From Synechococcus sp. KORDI-52 (lineage in GTDB: Bacteria > Cyanobacteriota > Cyanobacteriia > PCC-6307 > Cyanobiaceae), in assembly GCF_000737595.1 (NCBI RefSeq), contig NZ_CP006271.1, forward strand, positions 2,356,001 through 2,420,000: a DNA stretch of 64,000 nucleotides, given 5' to 3'. Position 1 is the first letter of the stretch. Each line of letters starts with the position of its first letter. The position numbers and the translations under genes were made by a program. Of the stretch, positions 47,835 to 57,152 are shown piece after piece. Under the pieces are notes generated by a model. That model was not told the DNA's origin. It worked only from the letters and a program-made list of their open reading frames with translations, and searched no databases.

Positions 47835-47857
47835 GCAGATCTGCGGCTTCGGGCCGC
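47835..47857 (+). promoter_or_regulatory. Short hairpin leader immediately before purA
   Basis: Two mutually exclusive stems are possible: GCAGATCTGC (47835-47844) is fully self-complementary, and GCGGC-TTCGG-GCCGC (47843-47857) is a perfect five-pair stem. The second ends one base before the GTG at 47859, so it could occlude the translation start. Confidence 0.35.
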
Positions 47858-47864
47858 CGTGTTC

Positions 47865-49178
47865 TTGGCCAACGTTGTCGTCATCGGAGCGCAGTGGGGT
47901 GACGAGGGAAAAGGAAAGATCACCGATCTCCTCAGCCGCTCCGCCGATGTGGTGGTGCGCTACCAGGGTGGGGTGAATGCAGGCCACACGATCGTGGTTG
48001 ACGACCGTGTTCTGAAACTGCACTTGATTCCCTCTGGAATCCTCTATCCCGACACGATCTGCCTGATCGGGTCCGGCACGGTGGTGGATCCCAAGGTGAT
48101 GCTCGGTGAGCTGGACATGCTCATCGCCAACGACATCGAGATCTCGGGCCTTCGTTTGGCATCCACGGCCCACGTGACAATGCCGTACCACCGCCTGCTC
48201 GATCAGGCCATGGAGAAGCAGAGGGGCGCGCGCCGGATCGGAACGACAGGGCGCGGGATCGGTCCCACCTATGCCGACAAATCCCAGCGCAGTGGAATCC
48301 GTGTGATCGACCTGCTGGACGAACAGCGGCTGAGGGACCGCCTCGAGGGCCCACTTCAGGAGAAGAACGAACTTCTCCAAACCATTTATGGCGTTGCGCC
48401 CCTGAACGACGAAGACGTCATCCAGGAATATCTGGAATACGGCAAGCGCCTCGCCCCCCACGTGGTGGAATGCACCCAGACGATTCACCAGGCGGCAAGG
48501 GATCGCAAAAACATCCTGTTCGAAGGGGCTCAAGGCACGCTGTTGGACCTGGACCACGGCACCTACCCCTATGTCACATCCTCCAATCCCGTTTCCGGCG
48601 GGGCCTGCATCGGCGCAGGCGTGGGCCCAACCTTGATTGACCGCGTCATCGGCGTCGCCAAGGCCTACACCACCCGTGTGGGTGAGGGCCCCTTCCCCAC
48701 CGAACTGAGCGGCAGCCTGAACCAGCAGCTCACGGAACGGGGTGGTGAATTCGGTACCACCACTGGCCGCCAACGGCGCTGTGGCTGGTTTGACGGCGTG
48801 ATCGGTCGCTACGCCGTTCAGGTCAACGGCCTGGACTGTCTGGCCGTGACCAAGCTGGATGTGCTGGACGAACTGGACGAAATTCAGGTCTGCGTGGCCT
48901 ATGAACTCAACGGCGAGCGAATCGAGCACTTCCCGAGCAGTGCCGATGACTTCGCCCAGTGCAAACCCATCTTCGAAACCCTGCCGGGCTGGCAGTGCTC
49001 CACCGAGGAATGCCGCAGCCTTGAGGATCTCCCCAAGCCGGCCATGGATTACCTGCGCTTCCTCGCCGATCTGATGGAAGTGCCGATCGCCATTGTCTCC
49101 CTGGGGGCCAGCCGTGATCAGACCATCGTTGTCGAAGATCCGATCCATGGACCCAAGCGGGCCCTTTTGAGCGCCTGA
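47865..49178 (+). CDS. purA: Adenylosuccinate synthetase
   Basis: PurA makes adenylosuccinate from IMP, aspartate and GTP in AMP synthesis. The 437-residue protein has [21 protein letters not shown] at the N-terminus with the GTP P-loop, the [20 protein letters not shown] region, [17 protein letters not shown], and [16 protein letters not shown]-like IMP/aspartate-binding segment ([14 protein letters not shown]). Family members begin with Met-Ala-Asn-Val-Val-Val, so the TTG at 47865 is preferred over the GTG at 47859. No strong ribosome-binding site precedes either. Confidence 0.95.
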   Translation: MANVVVIGAQWGDEGKGKITDLLSRSADVVVRYQGGVNAGHTIVVDDRVLKLHLIPSGILYPDTICLIGSGTVVDPKVMLGELDMLIANDIEISGLRLASTAHVTMPYHRLLDQAMEKQRGARRIGTTGRGIGPTYADKSQRSGIRVIDLLDEQRLRDRLEGPLQEKNELLQTIYGVAPLNDEDVIQEYLEYGKRLAPHVVECTQTIHQAARDRKNILFEGAQGTLLDLDHGTYPYVTSSNPVSGGACIGAGVGPTLIDRVIGVAKAYTTRVGEGPFPTELSGSLNQQLTERGGEFGTTTGRQRRCGWFDGVIGRYAVQVNGLDCLAVTKLDVLDELDEIQVCVAYELNGERIEHFPSSADDFAQCKPIFETLPGWQCSTEECRSLEDLPKPAMDYLRFLADLMEVPIAIVSLGASRDQTIVVEDPIHGPKRALLSA

Positions 49179-49218
49179 GCCTCTGAGGTCCATACTTCGG
49201 AGCGACTTCAAAGCCCCG

Positions 49219-50232
49219 ATGTCATCAGAGATCCGTTTCCCCAGCGCCTGCAGTCTCGATGTCGTTGGCATCGGCAATGCCATCGTCGATGTTCTGGTGC
49301 AAACGGACGACAGCTTCATAGCTGAACACGGCCTCCAGAAAGGAGGCATGGCGCTGATCGATGAGCAACAAGCTGAGATGCTCTACAGGGCGAGTGGCCC
49401 GGGCCTCGAAACCTCAGGTGGATCAGTCGCCAACACCATGGTTGGTATCGCTCAACTGGGTGGTCGCGCTGGTTTCATCGGCCGCGTCCGGAACGACCAG
49501 CTCGGCAGCATTTTCAGCCACGACATCCGGGCCGTTGGGGCACGCTTTGAGACCCCAGCAGCCACCAGCGGAGCCACAACAGCACGCTGCCTGATTTACG
49601 TCACGCCCGACGCCGAGCGCACCATGTGCACCTTCCTGGGGGCCTCCACCCAACTGGACCCCGAGGATCTCGACCTCTCCATGGTCCAGCAGGCCAAGGT
49701 GCTTTACCTGGAGGGCTACCTATGGGACAGTCCAGCCGCCAAGCGGGCCTTCATCGCCGCCGCCGAAGCCTGCCGTGAAGCGGGCGGGCAGGTCGCCCTG
49801 TCCCTCTCCGATGGCTTCTGTGTGGATCGGCACAGGGAGAGCTTCCTTGAGCTTGTGAATGGCCACGTCGATGTGTTGTTCGCCAATGACGTTGAAATTC
49901 AGTCGCTCTACGAGACCGACGTTTTCGACCAGGCCCTTGAGCGGGTGCGCGGCTGCTGCTCAGTGATTGCAATCACCCGTGGTGCCCAGGGATCCGTCGT
50001 GCTGAGTGGAGACCAGCGCTGGGATGTCGGCATCTTCGGCCTGGGGGACCTGGTGGACACCACCGGAGCAGGCGATCTCTATGCCGGGGGATTTCTGCAT
50101 GGCTTCACCCAAGGCGAGTCACTCGAACGCTGCGGTGAGCTCGGAGCCCTCTGCGCCGGCCAGATCGTGACCCAACTGGGGGCCCGCTCCCAGGTCTCCC
50201 TCAAGCAGCTGGCGGAAACGCATCTGAACTGA
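49219..50232 (+). CDS. PfkB-family carbohydrate kinase (adenosine kinase-like)
   Basis: The 337-residue protein has the N-terminal DVVGIGNAIVDVLVQTDD, the ETSGGSVANTMVGIAQLGGRAGFIGRV segment, and the PfkB ATP-site signature DTTGAGDLYAGGFLHGF near residue 275. The closest recognised families are adenosine kinase and other ribokinase-type sugar or nucleoside kinases. Its position directly after purA would fit purine salvage, which supports but does not prove the adenosine kinase call. Its last 32 bases overlap the untruncated reading frame of cutA on the other strand. Confidence 0.85.
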   Translation: MSSEIRFPSACSLDVVGIGNAIVDVLVQTDDSFIAEHGLQKGGMALIDEQQAEMLYRASGPGLETSGGSVANTMVGIAQLGGRAGFIGRVRNDQLGSIFSHDIRAVGARFETPAATSGATTARCLIYVTPDAERTMCTFLGASTQLDPEDLDLSMVQQAKVLYLEGYLWDSPAAKRAFIAAAEACREAGGQVALSLSDGFCVDRHRESFLELVNGHVDVLFANDVEIQSLYETDVFDQALERVRGCCSVIAITRGAQGSVVLSGDQRWDVGIFGLGDLVDTTGAGDLYAGGFLHGFTQGESLERCGELGALCAGQIVTQLGARSQVSLKQLAETHLN

Positions 50233-50290
50233 GCTCAGCGATTGCCCAGGCCCCATAGGCCGGTGATGCAGTCACCGGCCAGCACAACCA

Positions 50291-50557
50291 CTAAGGGGTG
50301 TCGTAGCTGTGCAGCTCTGAGAGAGCCGAGCGCAGGGCATCCACATGCATGGCGGAGATCTTCATCAGCAGTTGGACCTCATGGGAGGCCTGCAGCGCCC
50401 CCTCCCAGCGATAGAACGACTGAACCGGGTGGATGGAGACACAGGCCACGAGATGGCGCTCCAGCAAGGCCTCAGCGCGCCCAAAAGCTCGCTGAGGCCT
50501 TGCTTCCGTGGTGAGGGTGAGGGCCAGCACCACCCCACTCGCTTCAATCACGCTCAA
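50291..50557 (-). CDS. cutA: CutA-like divalent-ion tolerance protein, truncated by in-frame TAG
   Basis: The 88-residue product has the CutA features VLALTLTTEARPQR, ALLERHLVACVSIHPVQSFYRWEG and LHSYDTP, but stops at a TAG (50291-50293) exactly where other CutA proteins have Pro-Glu before a conserved C-terminal strand. The same frame stays open for 29 more codons (WLCWPVTASPAYGAWAIAEL...) to a TGA at 50201. That tail fits the missing C-terminal region of about 30 residues of the trimeric protein. So it is probably a nonsense mutant: full length would be 118 residues. It overlaps cobK by 14 bases. Confidence 0.72.
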   Translation of the reverse strand: MSVIEASGVVLALTLTTEARPQRAFGRAEALLERHLVACVSIHPVQSFYRWEGALQASHEVQLLMKISAMHVDALRSALSELHSYDTP

Positions 50558-51335
50558 GCCGATCGATCAGGCTGATGAAATCCTCGACACAATCCATTCC
50601 ATCGGGGGGAGATGGACGCCGCAACAGCAGCAAGCTCAGCCCCAGTTCTGTGGTGAGTTGATGCCAGAGCTGTTCCGTCACACCACCGGACTGGCGGCAG
50701 AGCACCACCTCAATGTCCCAGCGACGGCAGAGGGACCGCTCGATCGCCCCCGGCGCCTCCCCTTGCAGGGGTCGCACCACGGCCAGGTGATCCGGGGGCA
50801 GACCTGCCCGCAAGGCTGCGCGCAATCCATCGGGGGAGGGAAGCGCACGGGCATAGGGGATGGCTCCGGCACGGCGCACAGCAGCAGTCCAGGCCGGAAG
50901 ATGACGACCTCCAATGGCCAGCAGCAGGCGTTGGCCGTGGAGCGGTTGGGCCGCCAATGCATCGGCATCAGCAAGGAGAAAGGCCGCTCCCAGCGGTTCA
51001 AGACGACGCTCATAACGCAGCAGCGGTTGGCCGAGATCCGCACAGGCCGTAACCAGGTCATGGCTGATTCGAGCCGCAAAAGGATGCGTGGCATCCACCA
51101 CACAACGGAAAGGGCCGGCCTGATGCAGAGCTGCCTTGATTCCGCCAATGCCCTGCAGGGCACCAATCGAGAGCCGCTCCACAGGCAATCCCGCGTAGGC
51201 CTTCGCCGCAGTTGCCGTCACCACACTCACGCTCACACGCCAATTGCGGCGGGAGAGCTCCTGCACCAAACGCGGCCCTTCACCGGTTCCAGCCAGCAGC
51301 AGGACACGACGCTGGTCATTCGCGGGGCCTTGCAT
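50544..51335 (-). CDS. cobK: Precorrin-6A reductase
   Basis: CobK/CbiJ reduces precorrin-6A with NADPH in cobalamin ring synthesis. The 263-residue protein has VLLLAGTGEGPRLVQEL at the N-terminus, CVVDATHPFAARIS around residues 93-106, and a conserved C-terminal region. The start is the ATG at 51335 (MQGPANDQ); the frame open to 51404 adds unrelated sequence. With cobO it indicates B12 synthesis. It is divergent from ssb with a 29-base gap. Confidence 0.85.
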   Translation of the reverse strand: MQGPANDQRRVLLLAGTGEGPRLVQELSRRNWRVSVSVVTATAAKAYAGLPVERLSIGALQGIGGIKAALHQAGPFRCVVDATHPFAARISHDLVTACADLGQPLLRYERRLEPLGAAFLLADADALAAQPLHGQRLLLAIGGRHLPAWTAAVRRAGAIPYARALPSPDGLRAALRAGLPPDHLAVVRPLQGEAPGAIERSLCRRWDIEVVLCRQSGGVTEQLWHQLTTELGLSLLLLRRPSPPDGMDCVEDFISLIDRLERD

Positions 51336-51364
51336 CAGGATGTGCGCCGACACCAGCTCAAGCC

Positions 51365-51826
51365 ATGAACCATTGCGTGCTCGAAGTGGAGGTGATCGAC
51401 GCACCGACGGTTCGATACACCCAGGACAACCAGACTCCCATTGCGGAGATGGCCGTGCGCTTTGATCCCCTTCGTGAGGGTGATCCGCCAGGTGAATTGA
51501 AAGTGGTGGGCTGGGGCAACTTGGCCCAGGAGCTGCAGAACCGTGTGCAGACCGGGCAGCGGCTGCTGATCGAAGGCCGGCTGCGGATGAACACCATGCC
51601 CCGGGGCGACGGCATGAAGGAAAAACGTGCTGAATTCACCCTGGCTCGGCTTCATCCGATCGGCGCGGCAGCCACGACGGGTGCAGCCCCTTCCGGCAAC
51701 CCTTCAGCCCCGGCCCCCAGCCGCCAGGCCCCCGCGGCTGCGCCGACCAAGGCGGCGATAGAGCCTGAACCGGCCAGCTGGAATGCTGCGCCCCTCGTGC
51801 CCGACACCGACGACATCCCCTTCTGA
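51365..51826 (+). CDS. Single-stranded DNA-binding protein (OB-fold), short cyanobacterial type
   Basis: The 153-residue protein has an OB-fold domain (EVEVIDAPTVRYTQDNQTPIAEMAVRF, then GELKVVGWGNLAQELQNRVQTGQRLLIEGRL) and a Pro/Ala-rich linker ending in DTDDIPF, the acidic C-terminal tip of SSB proteins. The N-terminal start differs from the main bacterial SSB, and the ATG at 51365 is preferred as the first start before the fold. It may be a second SSB. Named ssb only by family. Confidence 0.82.
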   Translation: MNHCVLEVEVIDAPTVRYTQDNQTPIAEMAVRFDPLREGDPPGELKVVGWGNLAQELQNRVQTGQRLLIEGRLRMNTMPRGDGMKEKRAEFTLARLHPIGAAATTGAAPSGNPSAPAPSRQAPAAAPTKAAIEPEPASWNAAPLVPDTDDIPF

Positions 51827-51855
51827 ATCAGAGGACACTCGCGTTGCGTCGCCGC

Positions 51856-52068
51856 TTAACGACCCGCTTCGTCCTGCAGCTCTGAGGCTCGGGTGATCAG
51901 TTGCCCGAGCTCCCGTTCAAGGGCGGCAAGATCCAGCCGCAGCTCGGGCCAGCGGCCACCATCAATCTGCTGCAGCAACCAGCTGCGATCACGGTCGAGC
52001 TGCTGGAGCAGATCATCCATGCCGGTCGACGATGGATCAGGCACTAGCTCAAGACAGTTGATCTCCAT
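51856..52068 (-). CDS. Short coiled-coil-like hypothetical protein
   Basis: The 70-residue product is charged and helical throughout (LLQQLDRDRSWLLQQIDGGRWPELRLDLAALERELGQLITRA). The heptad-like Leu spacing suggests a coiled coil. No family is recognised. It lies between ssb and the DUF2854 gene, opposite to both. Confidence 0.5.
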   Translation of the reverse strand: MEINCLELVPDPSSTGMDDLLQQLDRDRSWLLQQIDGGRWPELRLDLAALERELGQLITRASELQDEAGR

Positions 52069-52112
52069 CCTGATGGCCTAGAGGTCAAAATGACGATCAA
52101 GCCAAGGCCTTC

Positions 52113-52655
52113 ATGAAGGATTTCTTCTCCCCCGGCAGCCTCGTCACCATCGCCGGAGGCGTGCTGACCGTGGTCGGTGCCACCGCTTACGCCACCGGGA
52201 GCGCCAACCTCAGCCTGCCCACGATCTTCTACGGAATCCCGATCTTGTTGGGGGGGCTGGCCCTGAAATCGTCGGAGCTGCCACCCGCCATCCGGGTGAC
52301 ACCGATCAAGACCTTTCAAAAGGAACGCGAAGCTGCAGCCCCAGAACTGGGCAAATTGCTCGGCGATGTGACGCGCTGGCGCTACGGCCAGAAGGCCCAC
52401 CTGGAGTCGTCGCTGGAAGCGCTCAAACTCTGGGATGAAGACACCCCACCGCAGTTGGAAGAGATCGAAGAGCTTCATTCCGAGAGCGGCTATGGCCTGC
52501 GGATGCGTTTCCTGCTGGGAGCCGTTCCCCTCGAACGCTGGCAAGAGCGGCAGGAGCGGCTGGGGCGTTTCTTCGCCAAGGGGATGCGAGCGGAACTCAA
52601 GCAACTGGATGAACAACGGCTGGACGTTGTTCTGCTTCCAGCGGGTGAGGCCTAA
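52113..52655 (+). CDS. DUF2854-family membrane protein
   Basis: The 180-residue protein begins MKDFFSPGSLVTIAGGVLTVVGATAYATGSANLSL, with two short hydrophobic segments, then a soluble part with FQKEREAAAPELGKLLGDVTRWRYGQKAHLESSLEALKLW. This pattern matches the DUF2854 family found in cyanobacteria and chloroplasts; the function is unknown. It is directly upstream of argB (3-base gap). Confidence 0.75.
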   Translation: MKDFFSPGSLVTIAGGVLTVVGATAYATGSANLSLPTIFYGIPILLGGLALKSSELPPAIRVTPIKTFQKEREAAAPELGKLLGDVTRWRYGQKAHLESSLEALKLWDEDTPPQLEEIEELHSESGYGLRMRFLLGAVPLERWQERQERLGRFFAKGMRAELKQLDEQRLDVVLLPAGEA

Positions 52656-52658
52656 GCC

Positions 52659-53540
52659 ATGGCCCAATCCGCCCAGAACAACGATGAGGCCCTCAGGGTG
52701 TCGGTGCTCAGCGAAGCGCTCCCCTACATCCAGCGCTTCGCCGGTCGGCGCATCGTGATCAAGTACGGCGGGGCCGCCATGGCCCATGCCGAGCTGCGTT
52801 CAGCCGTGTTTCGTGACCTGGCCCTGCTGGCCTGTGTTGGCGTCCAACCCGTCGTTGTTCATGGCGGCGGGCCCGAAATCAACCAGTGGCTGCAGCGTCT
52901 GGAAATCCCCGCCGAATTCCGCGACGGACTGCGGGTCACCGACGCCGACACCATGGACGTGGTCGAGATGGTGCTGGTGGGTCGCGTCAACAAGCAGATC
53001 GTGAATGGGCTCAATCAGCTCGGCACCCGTGCGGTTGGTTTGAGCGGAAGTGACGGCAGTCTTGTGGAGGCACGCCCCTGGGGGGACGGCAGCCATGGGC
53101 TGGTGGGAGATGTTGCCCGCGTCAATCCCGATGTGCTCGAACCGCTGCTGGAGAAGGGTTATGTGCCCGTCATCTCCAGCGTTGCCGCAACCCCCGATGA
53201 CGGTCGAGCCCACAACATCAATGCCGACACGGTGGCGGGAGAACTGGCGGCGGCCCTGGAGGCTGAAAAACTGATCCTGCTGACCGACACCCCCGGCATC
53301 CTCGAAGATCGGGATGACCCCGACTCGCTGATCCGCAAACTGCGCCTCGCAGAGGCGCGACAACTGATTGAGGACGGCGTGGTCGCAGGGGGCATGACGC
53401 CCAAAACGGAATGTTGCATCCGCGCCCTGGCTCAGGGCGTGTCAGCCGCCCACATCATCGATGGCCGGGTTCCCCATGCCCTTTTGCTCGAAGTCTTCAC
53501 CGACGCCGGCATCGGCACCATGGTGGTGGGACGCGGCTAG
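52659..53540 (+). CDS. argB: Acetylglutamate kinase
   Basis: ArgB phosphorylates N-acetylglutamate in arginine synthesis and is controlled by arginine and the PII protein in cyanobacteria. The 293-residue protein has the [10 protein letters not shown] and [13 protein letters not shown] motifs, [19 protein letters not shown] and the C-terminal [14 protein letters not shown] segment. The length and motifs are typical. DUF2854 and the following gene are tightly linked on the same strand. Confidence 0.96.
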   Translation: MAQSAQNNDEALRVSVLSEALPYIQRFAGRRIVIKYGGAAMAHAELRSAVFRDLALLACVGVQPVVVHGGGPEINQWLQRLEIPAEFRDGLRVTDADTMDVVEMVLVGRVNKQIVNGLNQLGTRAVGLSGSDGSLVEARPWGDGSHGLVGDVARVNPDVLEPLLEKGYVPVISSVAATPDDGRAHNINADTVAGELAAALEAEKLILLTDTPGILEDRDDPDSLIRKLRLAEARQLIEDGVVAGGMTPKTECCIRALAQGVSAAHIIDGRVPHALLLEVFTDAGIGTMVVGRG

Positions 53541-53543
53541 AGG

Positions 53544-54602
53544 GTGAGCGATCAGGACGCAGCACTGGACCTCTCTGAAGCGGAGGCAGCCCTGGAGCGC
53601 GGGGACTACGGCCAGGGCCTGGAGCTGCTTCTCCCCCTGGCGGAACAACACCCGCTCAATAGCCCGGAGGGGCCGGGCCTTCGGCTCCTGATGATCACCG
53701 CCTGGATGGGCCAGGGGCAGGACGACAAAGCCATCGCCACCTGCAGGCTGCTGAGTCGCTGCCGCGATCCCAAGTTGCGCCAGCAAGCCAAACAACTGCT
53801 CGGGATTCTTGAAGCCCCAAGCCTGGATCGTCCGGAACGCTGGTCGATGCGGATGCCGCAACTGGAGCTGAATGGCTCCGGCAGCGGGCAGACCTCCACC
53901 ATGCGGCGGCGACGGTCGCGGCGCCCCGAGCCCCCGCCACCACCACCCACGGGGCCGACGCGTTCACCGGCAGCGGGGTTCGCCATGCTGGTGATGGCGG
54001 TTCTGCTGGGGATCACGCTGTTGCTGAGCGGTTGCGTCCGCATCGACGCTGATCTCGACCTTCGCGGCCCGGATCGACTGGCCCTCACCTGGGACGTGCG
54101 GAGCATCCAGGAACGCCCGCTGCCCTGGCAGGAGCAATTCGAGCGAGACCTACAACGGGAGGTTCCCGGGCTGAAGATTGAACAACAAGGTCCTGGACGC
54201 CAACAGATCAGCAGCCGTGGTGCCTCATCCCACGAGCTGGCGCAACAAATGGCGGCCGTGGTTGCCGTGGCTGGTCGTGCGGCTGGGGTCTCGATCCCCG
54301 CACCAATGCTCAAGCTCGAAGAACGCAACTGGCTGCTGGGGGTGCAGCAGCACGTGCAGCTGATGGTGGACCTCAGCGATCTGCCCGAGATCCCTGGGCT
54401 CGAAGTTCATCTGAGCCTCAACCATGGGCAGGTGGAGCGCACGGCTCTTTCCGGCACCACCACCGAAGTCAGCTGGCAGGGCTGGCGCTGGAATCCACTC
54501 GGCCTGGGGGGTCTGGTGATCCTGATGCTGCTGATAAGCAGCATGGTGCTGCAGGTGGTGCGTCGGAAGCTGGGCTTTGGCTTCCCGGAACTGCCCTCCT
54601 GA
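53544..54602 (+). CDS. DUF3153-type membrane protein with TPR-like N-terminus
   Basis: The 352-residue protein has an N-terminal helical repeat-like region (LEAAEALERGDYGQGLELLLPLAEQHP style, about 1-95), a basic linker (RRRRSRRPEPPPPPP), a hydrophobic segment with a cysteine (LLLSGCVRIDADLDLRG, about 165), a soluble beta-rich domain and a final membrane anchor near 325-345. This matches cyanobacterial DUF3153 proteins. The function is unknown. The start is a GTG at 53544. Confidence 0.7.
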   Translation: MSDQDAALDLSEAEAALERGDYGQGLELLLPLAEQHPLNSPEGPGLRLLMITAWMGQGQDDKAIATCRLLSRCRDPKLRQQAKQLLGILEAPSLDRPERWSMRMPQLELNGSGSGQTSTMRRRRSRRPEPPPPPPTGPTRSPAAGFAMLVMAVLLGITLLLSGCVRIDADLDLRGPDRLALTWDVRSIQERPLPWQEQFERDLQREVPGLKIEQQGPGRQQISSRGASSHELAQQMAAVVAVAGRAAGVSIPAPMLKLEERNWLLGVQQHVQLMVDLSDLPEIPGLEVHLSLNHGQVERTALSGTTTEVSWQGWRWNPLGLGGLVILMLLISSMVLQVVRRKLGFGFPELPS

Positions 54603-56849
54603 TCAAAGCTGCTGCGGGTCGGGATCCACAGTGAGCGCCACACCCTTGGGCAAGCCATCCCAGAGGGCCTGCCCTGGAGGCAGCGGAAGCGGGGAGCCCG
54701 CCGGACCGTGCAGCAACAGCTGCCATCGGCTGCGGCCGGCAACCCGGGCCACAGGCGCTGGGGCCGGACCCAACAACCACCAGTTCTGGTGCTGACAAAT
54801 CGGCCGGATCCGCTCCGCCAGCACCGCTGCCGCCGTTGCTGTTTTACTGGGTGATTCTCCAGACAGTCGCAGCAGACAGGCGCGACTGAAGGGCACCAGA
54901 CCAGCTTCCTTGCGAAGGGCCACCTCCTGGGAGAGGAACGCTTCATAACGACCATCCACGAGGTGTTGAATCACCGGATGCTCTGGGGTGTAGGTCTGCA
55001 CCAACACCTGCCCCGGTCGCTCACCTCGCCCGGCACGGCCCGCCAACTGCATCAGCAACTGCAGGGCCTGCTCTCCTGCGCGGAGGTCGGGGCGGTGCAG
55101 AAGCCCATCCGCCGCAAGCACCGCCGCCAGGGTGACCCGCGGCAGATCCATGCCCTTGGCCAGCATCTGCGTGCCGATCAAAACATCGGCTTCTCCAGCA
55201 GCAAAACGGTCCAACAGGCGTCGATGGCCATCACGCCCCCCGGTGGAATCGCGATCGAAGCGAAGCAAGCGAAGACCTTCGAGCTCCTGGGAGAGCAGTT
55301 CCAACACCTTCTGCGTCCCGGCGCCAAAGGGCTTGAAAGCCGTGGAACCGCAGTGGCTGCAGCGGTTCTCCATAGTCTCACGGTGGTCACACCAATGGCA
55401 TCGCAGCCACTGACGTCCGCCCTGGCCACGGTGAACGGTGAGCGCCACATCACAGTGGGGGCACATGACCACCTCGCCGCAACTGCGGCAGCTCAAAAAG
55501 GGGCTGTACCCCCGACGAGGCACCAAAACAACCGCCTGTTCGCCCTGCTCCGGCAGCGCCGCAAGACGATCCATCAAGGCGCGACTGACCAGACGTTTGT
55601 GTCCTTCGGCCAGCTCATGGCGCATGTCGATGACATGCACTGGAGGTAGAGCCTGCCGGGAAATCCGCTCGGTCAAGCGCACCAAGGTCAACGGACCATC
55701 AGGCCCCGATTGAATCCAACTCTCGAGCGACGGTGTGGCACTGCCCAGCACAAGCCGTGCCTGTTGCATCACAACCCGGTCCAAAGCCAGGTCCCGGGCG
55801 TGGTAACAGGGCATCGGGGCGTCTTGCTTGTAGGAGCTGTCGTGCTCCTCATCCAGAACGACCAGCCCCAGCGGCTTCAACGGCACGAACACCGCAGAGC
55901 GGGTTCCCACCACCACCAACGGCTGTTTCGAGGCAAGACAGCGGCGCCAGGTTCGAACCCGTTCGGCGTCACCACAACCACTGTGGTACTCCACCACGCG
56001 CGAGCCGAAACGTCTGCGGCAGCGGTCAACGAGTTGGGGGATCAAACCGATCTCAGGGGTCAGCAGCAGGACATGCCGGCCCCGGTCCAGCTCCTGAGCA
56101 GCCAGTTGGAGGTACACCTCGGTTTTGCCGGAGCCGGTGATACCCCAGAGCAACAGCCCCTGTCCCACGGAAAGCTGTTCATAGGCCTCAACAATGGCCT
56201 GCTGCTCAGCAGTCAAGGCCCGTGGCCGCTCCAAAGCACCCTCATCAACTCCAGGGTTGTCCGCAGCCCCTCGCCGTTCTCGCGTCAGATACCCCCGTTG
56301 AACGAGAGCGGTCAGCAACGGGGCGCCAAACCCAGTGGCGACCAGATCACGCTGCCAGCCACCACCTCCCTCCGCCTTTAACCACATCAGCAGCTCCTGC
56401 TGACGTGGCGTTGGTGGCTCGACGTCCTCAGGGGCCTCACACAGCTGAACCCAGTACATCTGGCGCCCCCCCGCCAGTGAACGCTGACCAGCCTGACCGA
56501 GCCAGCCCGCCGGCAAAGCTGCTTTCAACATGCGAAAGGCACTGAGGTAGCAGCGGTTCGCCGCCCCTTCCAACCATCCATACCAATCAGGATCCACTGC
56601 GGCCCGCTGCAAGAGGGCTTCCACCGGTTGAAGGCCAGTGGGATCATCCACGCCCCACTCCCGCTCGGAGACCACAAGCCCATGCATGGCACGACCCCGA
56701 AGGCGCACCCGCACCAGGTCTCCGGGCCTCAATCCCATGGCTGGATCAGCGGCATAGCTGAAGGCCCGCCCCTCCCGTCCTGCCTCCAGCCACACATCAA
56801 CAGAGCGCCGTAAATGCGACTGGACCTTGCAAACTTCGGAAGACTTCAT
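54603..56849 (-). CDS. priA: Primosomal protein N' (replication restart helicase)
   Basis: PriA reloads the replisome at stalled forks. From the ATG at 56849 the protein is 748 residues: N-terminal DNA-binding domain, Walker A GITGSGKTEVYLQL, LDEEHDSSYKQ (DEEH box) and a zinc module with CRSCGEVVMCPHCDVALTVH plus CHWCDHRETMENRCSHCGS, and a helicase C-terminal domain ending near 54603. The gene is convergent with the DUF3153 gene (adjacent stops) and divergent from rpoD. An in-frame ATG at 56870 is an alternative start. Confidence 0.95.
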   Translation of the reverse strand: MKSSEVCKVQSHLRRSVDVWLEAGREGRAFSYAADPAMGLRPGDLVRVRLRGRAMHGLVVSEREWGVDDPTGLQPVEALLQRAAVDPDWYGWLEGAANRCYLSAFRMLKAALPAGWLGQAGQRSLAGGRQMYWVQLCEAPEDVEPPTPRQQELLMWLKAEGGGGWQRDLVATGFGAPLLTALVQRGYLTRERRGAADNPGVDEGALERPRALTAEQQAIVEAYEQLSVGQGLLLWGITGSGKTEVYLQLAAQELDRGRHVLLLTPEIGLIPQLVDRCRRRFGSRVVEYHSGCGDAERVRTWRRCLASKQPLVVVGTRSAVFVPLKPLGLVVLDEEHDSSYKQDAPMPCYHARDLALDRVVMQQARLVLGSATPSLESWIQSGPDGPLTLVRLTERISRQALPPVHVIDMRHELAEGHKRLVSRALMDRLAALPEQGEQAVVLVPRRGYSPFLSCRSCGEVVMCPHCDVALTVHRGQGGRQWLRCHWCDHRETMENRCSHCGSTAFKPFGAGTQKVLELLSQELEGLRLLRFDRDSTGGRDGHRRLLDRFAAGEADVLIGTQMLAKGMDLPRVTLAAVLAADGLLHRPDLRAGEQALQLLMQLAGRAGRGERPGQVLVQTYTPEHPVIQHLVDGRYEAFLSQEVALRKEAGLVPFSRACLLRLSGESPSKTATAAAVLAERIRPICQHQNWWLLGPAPAPVARVAGRSRWQLLLHGPAGSPLPLPPGQALWDGLPKGVALTVDPDPQQL

Positions 56850-57152
56850 TAATCTGGGGAGGTTGGGCATTTCTTGCCAACACTGCGCTCGATCCAGAGG
56901 GAAGACACAGAGTCTGAAGCCAGGGCTTGTCCTTGCCACTTTGACCGGTCTGAGACCACCCCGGACAGCACAGACAACCGGTCCAAGCGTTGCCTCGTTT
57001 CGCGGACACCACCATCACTCCACAATCTCCATCCAGCGCCCACAGCGTCTGTTTTTTTGTGTGCACAGGAGACACAAGGCTCTTCTGAGCGAGTTGATGG
57101 TGTGCTTCTGATGCTTTGACGTCCACCTCTCTATCCGACTTTCACTCTCACC
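56850..57152. other. Divergent promoter region between priA and the sigma-factor gene
   Basis: About 300 bases with no convincing gene; short in-frame stretches lack recognisable domains. It must carry promoters for priA (minus) and the sigma factor (plus). A run of seven T near 57050 is the only conspicuous homopolymer. I find no clear repeats, terminator or riboswitch. Confidence 0.5.

Noticed and set aside
50508-51368. 286-codon plus-strand frame opposite cobK
   Set aside because: Antisense of cobK; no recognisable domain and no start context.
55950-55965. GTTCGAACCC resembling a tRNA B box
   Set aside because: Lies inside priA; no cloverleaf or anticodon can be built around it.
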